Shown: positions 24,720 through 30,390 of the stretch, one piece after another
How the letters are laid out: every line of letters starts with the position of its first letter
Position numbering within the stretch: the first letter of the stretch is position 1
Assembly: GCA_017391545.1 (NCBI GenBank)
Contig: JAFOYD010000013.1
Location: 1-30,390 of the forward strand
DNA from: Lachnospiraceae bacterium
GTDB lineage: Bacteria; Bacillota; Clostridia; Lachnospirales; Lachnospiraceae
Direction: 5' to 3'
Length of the DNA stretch: 30,390 bases
The notes under the pieces: generated by a model
The model's input: only the letters and a program-made list of their open reading frames with translations
Database searches by the model: none
What the model was told of the DNA's origin: nothing
Made by a program: the position numbers and the translations under genes

Positions 24720-24776
24720 CAGCACTCCCAATGTTACTGTCCACTCCGTTCCAGTAACCTCCCAATCTTAGTGCTG
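24720..24776. repeat. Older palindrome interrupted by miniature element copy D
   Basis: Outer arms CAGCACT (24720-24726) and AGTGCTG (24770-24776) are perfect inverted repeats. If the 26-base element at 24733-24758 and one copy of its 8-base flank are removed, the arms come together around a 9-base loop (CCCAATCTT), forming a compact hairpin. This shows what the site looked like before insertion. It lies in the leader of the diguanylate cyclase. Confidence 0.7.
24733..24758. repeat. 26-base palindromic miniature element, copy D, with perfect 8-base flanking repeat
   Basis: Arms GTTACTG (24733-24739) and CAGTAAC (24752-24758) with a 12-base centre. CTCCCAAT lies directly on both sides (24725-24732 and 24759-24766). 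The arms differ from copies A and C (GTTACTG against GTAACTA) but the size, position in a leader and 8-base repeat are the same. A further half-site ACTGAACAGTTAC follows at about 24781-24793. Confidence 0.75.
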
Positions 24777-24862
24777 CTTCACTGAACAGTTACTTTACTA
24801 CCCATATATTGTTATATTATATAACATATGTAAACTGATTTCTATATTTTTTTTCATAAAAT

Positions 24863-24928
24863 TATGTTATAATCAATATATCGTTAATTTTACTAAAAAT
24901 TCAAGTTTATTAACAAATATGTTATAAT
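24863..24928 (+). promoter_or_regulatory. AraC-gene promoter region with duplicated TATGTTATAAT
   Basis: The 11-base string TATGTTATAAT occurs at 24863-24873 and again at 24918-24928, each containing a consensus -10 (TATAAT at 24868-24873 and 24923-24928). The tract is very A/T-rich and -35 matches are weak (TTCAAG for the second). These may be two tandem promoters; the second would start transcription about 15-20 bases before the ATG. Confidence 0.45.
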
Positions 24929-24951
24929 TATACATCCAAGGGAGGCACCCC

Positions 24952-25848
24952 ATGAATACCGATTTTTGTACATCTCGTACACACAGACTTTTGTACAGTG
25001 GCTATCCTTTAGAAATCACTACCTTTGACGATATCACGGAGGATGTTTCCACACCCGCATGGTATTTGCATGAAGAAATCGAATTCCAATACATCCTGAA
25101 CGGACAGGTCAGTATTACCTGTGGTGAGCGCTGTTTTACTGCTTCCCGTGGCGATATTGTATTTATCAATCAACTGGCAAAGCACGCTTCTGTTCCCGCA
25201 GGCAGTGAAACAGCAGCTGTGTGTTCCATCATTGTTCATCCTTCCTTTATACTGGGTGATAATCAGCCGGAACTCGAAGCCAAATACCTGCATCCCATTC
25301 TTGCAAATAATGCATATGCCTGTCTGCACATTGACCATAGCGCTGTTTTGTATCCGCAGTTTCATTCACTCCTATCACAGCTGATCACGCTAAACGCCAC
25401 CCAAAGTACCGGATACGAGCTTCTCTCCAAGTCCTGTATTTTACAGCTTTGGAAGCTCATCTACGACATGCTCTCTGACAGCTCTGCCACGGAATACAAC
25501 ATCTCATCGCACAGCACAAACCTTGATGATCAGAGAGTCCGACAGGCTATTCTTTACATTCGGAAGCATTTTATGGAGCCCGTTACGCTTGACGATATCG
25601 CAGACTCCATCCTCGTCAGCAAAAGTGAGTGCTGCCGCTGCTTCAAGCGTGCCATCGGTATGTCTCCTTTTGAATATCTTATGAAATACCGCATCGAAGA
25701 ATCTACCAGGCGCATGCGCATAAATCCACATGAATCTGTCTCTGAAATCGCAGGCTGTGTCGGCTTCAACAATACAAGCTACTATAATAAGATCTTTAAA
25801 AAATTCATGGGATGTACGCCAACCGAATACAGAAAATCGCTAAAGTAA
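24952..25848 (+). CDS. AraC-family transcriptional regulator
   Basis: 298 residues. The N-terminal ~150 residues are a cupin-like ligand domain (HEEIEFQYILNGQVSITCGER, RGDIVFINQLAKHASVP). The C-terminal ~100 residues are the double helix-turn-helix: VRQAILYIRKHFMEPVTLDD with IADSILVSKSECCRCFKRAIG as the first motif, and SVSEIAGCVGFNNTSYYNKIFKK as the second, then GCTPTEYRK. GGGAGG lies 6 bases before the ATG. It is likely an activator responding to a small molecule such as a sugar; no catabolic target gene adjoins it, so the target is unknown. It is followed after 132 bases by a membrane diguanylate cyclase in the same direction. Confidence 0.94.
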   Translation: MNTDFCTSRTHRLLYSGYPLEITTFDDITEDVSTPAWYLHEEIEFQYILNGQVSITCGERCFTASRGDIVFINQLAKHASVPAGSETAAVCSIIVHPSFILGDNQPELEAKYLHPILANNAYACLHIDHSAVLYPQFHSLLSQLITLNATQSTGYELLSKSCILQLWKLIYDMLSDSSATEYNISSHSTNLDDQRVRQAILYIRKHFMEPVTLDDIADSILVSKSECCRCFKRAIGMSPFEYLMKYRIEESTRRMRINPHESVSEIAGCVGFNNTSYYNKIFKKFMGCTPTEYRKSLK

Positions 25849-25980
25849 GTTGTTTTTTCTGAAAATTATGAAATAATAATGAAAATTTTTTAAGGGTATG
25901 ATACTATAATAAATAGATATGAAACACGTTCTATCACTTACGAGCGGTAATATTCAACGGAGATTGGAGTCTGGAAAATC

Positions 25981-26937
25981 ATGTTTGTGACAATTTCAAG
26001 GCATTTAAAAAATTTTAGCAAAGAACAGCGTTTTGACTTTTACCAGTCAAAATATAATTATTATAAAAATATGACACTGGTCGCATACCATAAAATATCG
26101 AATTACAAAATTATGGTCATCCTGTCCTACTTAATGATTCATATCATTATCTGGTGCACCGATTGGGCAACTTATCTGCTTCCTGACCGCCAGTACGCCA
26201 GTGAAGGCATGCTGATCATGAATCTGCTTTTTGCGTGTGCCTGTTTTTGTGCTCCTTTTTTGTACAGTAACATCGCTCACGGACTTTTCCTGATTGATAT
26301 GCTGGTGGCTAATTGCATCATCCATTATGAAAATTTCGGTATGATGCTTCTATTTAACATTCCCTGCGTCGTAGCTATTTTTTTCATGAGTCGAGTGCTT
26401 GAAAAGGTCTACCTGGATCACTATCTCGTATCCCAACAATCGGAGAATTTAGTGGTACATGATCAACTGACAGGCGTATACAACCGAAACAAATTAAAGG
26501 AAATCAGTACTATAGAAGGTGAATCATTGATATTTCCAAAGGATTTACCTATCGGTATGTTAATCATCGACATCGACTTCTTTAAAAAGGTCAACGACAA
26601 TTACGGACACGAAGCAGGTGACATCGTACTAAAGCATACTGCCTCCATTTTAAAAAACTCCGTTCGTTCTTCCGATTATGTCATTCGCTGGGAAGGCGAA
26701 GAGTTTGTTGTGATTGCCGCAGGCTGTCCCATTGAACACAGCATGAAACTCGCTGAAAAAATACGTAAGGAAGTAGAATGCAGCGATAACAGCATATGTC
26801 CTGTTACCGTTTCGATTGGCGTTACTACTTATCATGGTGGAAATTATCATGATGCCCTGGCTCTGGCAGATCAAGCCCTGTATCAGGCAAAAAGCGGAGG
26901 CAGAAACAAGGTTGTTCAATATCAGGAAGTTGAATAA
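25981..26937 (+). CDS. Membrane-bound diguanylate cyclase with EGEEF motif
   Basis: 318 residues. The N-terminal half has about four membrane segments (roughly 44-60, 78-97, 100-115, 120-137) of an unrecognised sensor type. The C-terminal GGDEF domain has HDQLTGVYNRNKL, LIIDIDFFKKVNDNYGHEAGD and RWEGEEFVVI, so the signature is EGEEF (238-242) instead of GGEEF. The residues used for metal and substrate binding remain, so activity is possible but not certain. The allosteric inhibitory site RSSD (229-232) sits exactly 5 residues before the motif, so product inhibition is expected. TATAAT at 25905-25910 is a candidate -10. Its ribosome site (GGAG about 11 bases before the ATG) is unremarkable. 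Confidence 0.88.
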   Translation: MFVTISRHLKNFSKEQRFDFYQSKYNYYKNMTLVAYHKISNYKIMVILSYLMIHIIIWCTDWATYLLPDRQYASEGMLIMNLLFACACFCAPFLYSNIAHGLFLIDMLVANCIIHYENFGMMLLFNIPCVVAIFFMSRVLEKVYLDHYLVSQQSENLVVHDQLTGVYNRNKLKEISTIEGESLIFPKDLPIGMLIIDIDFFKKVNDNYGHEAGDIVLKHTASILKNSVRSSDYVIRWEGEEFVVIAAGCPIEHSMKLAEKIRKEVECSDNSICPVTVSIGVTTYHGGNYHDALALADQALYQAKSGGRNKVVQYQEVE

Positions 26938-26958
26938 GAAATGAAAGGATGTGGATTT

Positions 26959-27513
26959 ATGCCATTACCACACAAGGAATATTATACTGCGGGGGATTTC
27001 TACAAAATGCCGGAGGATGTGCGGGCAGAACTGATTGATGGTCAGATTTATGATATGGCAGCACCTGATTCTCTCCATCAGGCAATTTCAGGTGAGCTTC
27101 ATCTTGTCATTGGAAACTATATAAAAGGCAAAGGTGGCAAATGCCGCATATTTGCTGCTCCTTTTGATGTGCAGCTCAACGAGAAGGAAGATACTGTTCT
27201 GGAACCAGATCTCACTGTCATATGTGACCGCGGTAAAATCACCCGGCACGGCTGTGTCGGTGCACCAGACTGGATCATCGAGATTGTGTCTCCATCAAAT
27301 TCCAGACATGACTATATTACCAAGCTTGGTCTTTACTCTGATGCAGGTGTAAAGGAATATTGGATTGTTGACGCAGAACGCCAGCGCATCAGCGTCTATA
27401 ATTTTGAAATAACAGGTCTTATTGCAAATGTTTATACTTTTGATGCCCCTATTAAAGTCGGCATCTATGAAGATCTGACCATCAACTTTAAAGAACTTGA
27501 CTTAGAATTGTAA
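26959..27513 (+). CDS. Uma2-family (DUF820) restriction-endonuclease-like protein
   Basis: 184 residues from the ATG at 26959, which has AAAGGATGTGG upstream; an ATG six codons earlier lacks a ribosome site. The family pattern is clear: YTAGDFYKMPEDVRAELIDGQIYDM, FDVQL, EPDLTVIC, PDWIIEIVSPSNS, YITKLGLYSDAGVKEYWIVD. The PD-(D/E)XK-type residues (Glu in RAELIDG, Asp in EPDL, Glu in IIEIVS, Lys in TKLGLY) are all kept. The members are abundant in cyanobacteria and some Firmicutes; their cellular role is not established. It lies 21 bases after the diguanylate cyclase stop and points toward the intron-split Rpn gene, which is another nuclease-fold protein. Confidence 0.87.
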   Translation: MPLPHKEYYTAGDFYKMPEDVRAELIDGQIYDMAAPDSLHQAISGELHLVIGNYIKGKGGKCRIFAAPFDVQLNEKEDTVLEPDLTVICDRGKITRHGCVGAPDWIIEIVSPSNSRHDYITKLGLYSDAGVKEYWIVDAERQRISVYNFEITGLIANVYTFDAPIKVGIYEDLTINFKELDLEL

Positions 27514-27530
27514 CCCATCAGATTATGACG

Positions 27531-27793
27531 CTACTCATCAGCCTTCTCAGGTGCATTTTTATAGTATTTCATGACCTGTTGTTTTGTTACATTTGCAAAA
27601 GCTTCATTTTTGATAATTGCAGCGTAAAGCGAATCAAGATCCGGAAGAAAATCCTTCAGGCTTTCTACAAGTGCTTTCAATCCTTCCTCGCGACCTTCCT
27701 CGTGTCCTTCCCTACGGCCTTCCTCGCGGCCTTCCTCTCTGATCCCATCCGTATATACTTTTTCATCAAATTCTGTGATACACACACTAAACA
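27531..27793 (-). CDS. Rpn/PD-(D/E)XK transposase-family gene, exon 2 (C-terminal part)
   Basis: This is the 3' exon of the gene whose front lies at 29681-30350. It contributes 87 residues: SVCITEFDEKVYTDGI, a run of Arg/Glu/Gly-rich repeats (REEG-type, encoded by near-identical 12-base units), and a helical end (ALVESLKDFLPDL, VTKQQVMKYYKNA). In related proteins this region directly follows the KNKSEV-type segment, which is where exon 1 ends. Joining the two exons at the intron edges gives 670 + 263 = 933 bases, exactly 311 codons with one final TAG. Read alone it has no proper start, since the open frame upstream runs into intron sequence. Confidence 0.85.
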
Positions 27794-27870
27794 GTCGAGT
27801 AGACAGTCTCGACTCTCCTTTCTTCATCACCGATAAATCAATGTGAAGGGATTGCCTACTGCCCCTCACA

Positions 27871-27903
27871 GAACCGTACGTGCGGTACTACCGCATACGG
27901 CTC
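27871..27903 (-). ncRNA. Group II intron domain V (catalytic hairpin)
   Basis: 33-base hairpin with long near-perfect arms and a 4-base loop, containing the GAGCCGTATGCGG and CGTACGGTTC halves familiar from bacterial group II introns. The stretch between it and the intron 3' end is 77 bases, longer than the usual domain VI. Confidence 0.9.
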
Positions 27904-27904
27904 T

Positions 27905-29185
27905 TCAAATCAACTTCGGTTCATAATGCCATATATCAACAGTTATCCTCGGTTTTTGCACATAAAAGTCCCATATTCGATTGAATTGCTCCCATCGTAG
28001 TCTGCCTTTCTGGTCTCTGCGGTTTAGCATATTATACGTGCTTTCCCTAACATATAACCAGAAATTCTGTACCGCTTTGAAATTACCGTTGACACAATAG
28101 TAGTTGGCATGTCCTATCAAACACGCATTTATTAGCCTCATGGTATCTGCTATTGGAGAAGTCAGCCTTGTTCTGAGCCATGCCTTAACTACGAGTCTCT
28201 TTGCTTTCAGCTTCTTCTTGCTTGTCCTAACCCCAATCCTATACCAGCCTCTGTGAGATTTTGTGTTGAAGAAGGTAAATCCTAAGAAATCGAATTCTTC
28301 CTTGCTTCTGGCATATTTGCCAAACGACAGAATTCTTGTTTTGTCCTCTGCCAATTCCAACCCAAATTTACTGAGTCTTTTCCTCAGAAGCTCCATTACC
28401 ATTCGTGCCTCGTTTTCATATTGAAACATCAGAAGGAAATCATCTGCATATCTCACATAGTACACTTCCCCTCTGAGATGTTTCTTGAGTCCAAGTTCAT
28501 ACCACTGGTCTAGTACATAGTGTAAATAGACATTTGCCAGTACTGGCGATATAAGTCCGCCTTGTGGTGTACCTCTGTCACTATCTTGAAGTTCCGTGCC
28601 TTCCATGACCCCTGCTTTTAAGAATCTTCCTATGTATCTCAGAAAGTTCTTGTCTGCTATGTCATGTTCCAGAAACTTCATCAACCAGTTTTGGTCGAGG
28701 TTGTCAAAGAATCCTTTGATATCAGCTTCGAGCACGTAATTAACTTTCTTATGCATGACCGCCTCATTGATTATTCTGACTACATCATGTGCGCTTCTTT
28801 CTGGTCTGAACCCATATGAGCATTCCAGAAATCTCGGTTCATAGATTTCGTTCAATATATCTGCCATCACGCTTTGTACTAGCCTGTCTTCATATGACGG
28901 TATGCCTAACGGTCTCTTGCTCCCGTTAGCTTTAGGTATATATGTTCGTCTTACCGGCTTAGGGATATACTGAAATCTTTTCATTCTTTCAATCAGGTTA
29001 TTCAAATTCTGTTCCAGATTCGTGCTGTATCCCACTTTGCTCTCTCCGTCAATTCCGACTGCCTTGCCCGGCTTCTGTTTCTTGTGAGCCATCTTCAGAC
29101 TCTCAATATTTACACGATTGATAAGCGATGTCAGCTTCTCGTGCGTCTTTGATTGATACCTAATCGTCTTCTGTTCATGTTCCAT
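27905..29185 (-). CDS. ltrA: Group II intron reverse transcriptase/maturase
   Basis: 426 residues. Reverse-transcriptase blocks in order: GKAVGIDGE, RRTYIPKANGSKRPLGIPSYEDRLVQ, ECSYGFRPERSAHDV, VLEADIKGFFDN (first catalytic Asp, 155), RGTPQGGLISPVLANVYLH, and YADDFLLMF (YADD at 246-249). The later part has GFTFF and the maturase (X) region up to the C-terminus with HANYYCVNGNF. No HNH/endonuclease domain follows, so target-DNA priming would depend on host replication, as in endonuclease-lacking lineages. GGAGG lies 10 bases before the ATG. All catalytic residues are intact, so the protein can be active. It supports splicing and mobility of the intron around it. Confidence 0.95.
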   Translation of the reverse strand: MEHEQKTIRYQSKTHEKLTSLINRVNIESLKMAHKKQKPGKAVGIDGESKVGYSTNLEQNLNNLIERMKRFQYIPKPVRRTYIPKANGSKRPLGIPSYEDRLVQSVMADILNEIYEPRFLECSYGFRPERSAHDVVRIINEAVMHKKVNYVLEADIKGFFDNLDQNWLMKFLEHDIADKNFLRYIGRFLKAGVMEGTELQDSDRGTPQGGLISPVLANVYLHYVLDQWYELGLKKHLRGEVYYVRYADDFLLMFQYENEARMVMELLRKRLSKFGLELAEDKTRILSFGKYARSKEEFDFLGFTFFNTKSHRGWYRIGVRTSKKKLKAKRLVVKAWLRTRLTSPIADTMRLINACLIGHANYYCVNGNFKAVQNFWLYVRESTYNMLNRRDQKGRLRWEQFNRIWDFYVQKPRITVDIWHYEPKLI

Positions 29186-29680
29186 GTGCCTTAGACCTCC
29201 AGTGTCTCACATGTTTTCCTTCCAACGAGTGCCGATTTGTTGCCCCCTTCGCTCCACACACTTTCATGTGCTTCATCACTACTATGAAGCAATCCGACTT
29301 CTGACAATCCGTCAGCCTCACTCCATTGTCAAGACTTTGTTCGCGCCTTACTGCTTTCGCAGAGACTGTCAGACCTCCCAGGTACACTTGAAATACTTTG
29401 TATGCTCGCCACGCTCTATGACCCCGATGGAACCCTTACATCCTTGCCATAACGGATGTAAGCTACTGCCTGCTGCACAGAGGACTACATCGGCTTCCAC
29501 TCTTTCAAACTTACGAGGCTGAATCACTTCACGCTTTCGCCTTGCGGCTCTCATACTCCTTTGCCTACGCTTAAACCTCACCTCACGGCTACGGCTCCAA
29601 GGCTAAGTATCGACTGTTGGCTAAACTTTGTCGAGAAGGGACTTTCACCCTTCTATATTTCAAGCGCCGAACTGGCGCAC

Positions 29681-30350
29681 CCTCCGATTTATTTTTGACT
29701 AAAATATCCGTTAATATATCGTTCATGATACATTCATCTACAGCTTTGTCAATACCCGCTTTTTTACCATAGATACGAATGTATTTTCTTACCAGATTTA
29801 TAAAAGCAGCATATTCCTGCAGTATCTTACAATTATCCAGCAGTTCTTTATTATGTCCTTCATTAACATTGATCATGATGGCTGTCCACTCATATCCATC
29901 CGGCTTATCCTCTGACATAAATGCATCTGACAGCTTTAATATCTCCCTATCCTCATGCTGATCTATTCCATTATAAAATACGACATATTGTGGCGTTGGA
30001 ATCTTAATTAAATTCTTTCCAAATCGATTCTTATGATTCATAGAAAACCATTGATCATAGAGCTTGCCATAGTACATCAATCCTCTCACAGGCATATTGG
30101 GATTGTAAGTTGACTGATGCTCATATAAAGGCATTTCTGTTCCTATCATAAATGAAATATCGTTCTTCATACCCATATAAATGACATCATCTATCGTTGT
30201 AAACTCAAAATCATTCTGATCTGTATAGGATGACCCATTAAGCGCATTATATAACGATAATGTATATTCCCTGCGCTCCGGACTGCCAAATATAAACCTG
30301 AAAAGTCTGTCCTTATGCTTACTGTTAATCTGTGTTTTGTTCTCTGCCAT
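29681..30350 (-). CDS. Rpn/PD-(D/E)XK transposase-family gene, exon 1 (N-terminal part)
   Basis: The first 223 codons plus one base of a recombination-promoting-nuclease (Rpn)-like gene. The ATG at 30348-30350 has AAGGATGG 9 bases upstream. Family landmarks: KDRLFRFIFGSPERREYTLSLYNAL, the catalytic-type Asp in MKNDISF, Glu and Gln in PLYEHQST, NPNMPVRGLMYYGKLY, PQYVVFYNG, and the helical DKAVDECIMNDILTDILVKNKSE. The frame continues about 30 codons into intron sequence before a stop, which would yield a truncated 250-odd-residue protein from unspliced RNA. Splicing gives 310 residues with exon 2. Members are linked to RecA-independent recombination in E. coli; the function here is not known. 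Confidence 0.88.
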
Positions 30351-30390
30351 GTGCAATTCACCATCCTTATGTATATCTCTGTTTTTTACA

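Larger units (their letters stand above)
27794..29680 (-). mobile_element. Group II intron, 1887 bases, with reverse-transcriptase ORF
   Basis: The 5' end on the minus strand reads GTGCGCC (29680 down), the usual group II start. Domain V is at 27871-27903: a hairpin with GAGCCGTATGCGG paired to CCGCACGTACGGTTC. The 3' end is placed at 27794, ending CTACTCGAC; the A seven bases from the end fits a branch point in domain VI. These ends restore the interrupted host frame. The 495 bases before the RT start (29186-29680) hold ribozyme domains I-III with many small stems, and contain no other gene. A candidate exon-binding site CCTCTG (plus-strand CAGAGG, 29478-29483) could pair with the exon end CGGAGG, with one wobble. 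Confidence 0.9.

Noticed and set aside
12999..24758. The palindromic elements as integron attC sites or a CRISPR array
   Set aside because: Arms read GTAACTA/GTTACTG, not the GTTRRRY and RYYYAAC of attC; copies are single, far apart and not regularly spaced with unique spacers.
27531..27869. A stand-alone 112-residue Glu/Arg-rich protein
   Set aside because: Its upstream 25 codons are group II intron sequence (domain VI), and the rest continues exon 1 of the Rpn gene in frame when the intron is removed; it has no ribosome site.
27840..27870. Intron 3' end just after the GTGAGGG/CCCTTCAC hairpin (near 27852)
   Set aside because: Joining exon 1 (ending GAGG) there gives an immediate stop, and the residues between 27852 and 27794 do not look like Rpn protein, whereas the end at 27794 restores the expected KNKSEV-SVCITEFDEK reading.
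29589..29680. C-terminal ~30 residues of a 255-residue Rpn protein (ending LALEP)
   Set aside because: These codons lie inside the intron's 5' end and would only be read from unspliced RNA.
1..30390. tRNA or rRNA genes, CRISPR arrays, prophage or IS transposase genes
   Set aside because: I looked for tRNA arms with CCA ends, rRNA-like conserved stretches, regular repeats and DDE transposases, and saw none; the only clear autonomous mobile element is the group II intron.

Overview
The window looks like chromosomal DNA of a Gram-positive anaerobe of the Clostridia, most likely a Lachnospiraceae species. The reasons are the moderate G+C, AGGAGG-type ribosome binding sites, lipoprotein-type solute-binding proteins, a fused siroheme synthase, CspB-like subtilase parts, many c-di-GMP enzymes and a PocR-domain kinase. 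This placement is inference from gene content; no rRNA or tRNA gene is present.

Region 1 (1-9860, all on the minus strand) is a sulfur and one-carbon block. Read in the direction of transcription it runs: promoter, cobalamin riboswitch, B12-type ABC importer (btuF, btuC, btuD), metF, cysK, sulfate-binding lipoprotein, then a strong hairpin terminator followed by a fresh consensus promoter, cysT, cysW, cysA, and an AprA-like flavoprotein cut by the window edge. Together these genes import B12 and sulfate, make methyl-THF for methionine synthesis, reduce activated sulfate and fix sulfide into cysteine. Region 2 (9904-13130) holds a LacI-family remnant, a fused siroheme synthase (cofactor for sulfite reductase) and a DUF815 AAA+ ATPase that overlaps it by 4 bases. 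Region 3 (13153-14684) is a Nudix hydrolase, a badly deleted pdxS and an apparently intact pdxT ending in a terminator.

Region 4 (14864-18506, plus strand) is a two-gene signalling operon: a protein with a pseudo-receiver plus a true receiver, and a PocR-HisKA-HATPase-receiver-HPt hybrid kinase. Region 5 (18509-20849, minus strand) has an HD-GYP phosphodiesterase and a secreted SGNH hydrolase. A YczE-like membrane protein follows on the plus strand. Region 6 (21652-23581) has a subtilase lacking its prodomain and, divergent to it, a small gene that looks like exactly that missing prodomain. Region 7 (23587-27513) has two diguanylate cyclases, an AraC regulator and a Uma2-family nuclease-like protein. 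Region 8 (27531-30350) is an Rpn/PD-(D/E)XK gene split by an 1887-base group II intron carrying its own reverse transcriptase; removal of the intron restores one 310-residue frame.

The most unusual signals are (a) the split, divergent prodomain/protease pair; (b) tiny 26-27 base palindromes flanked by 8-base direct repeats, as if inserted with target duplication, one of them sitting inside and interrupting an older palindrome; (c) the intron with an exactly frame-restoring excision; (d) the terminator/promoter relay inside the sulfate operon.
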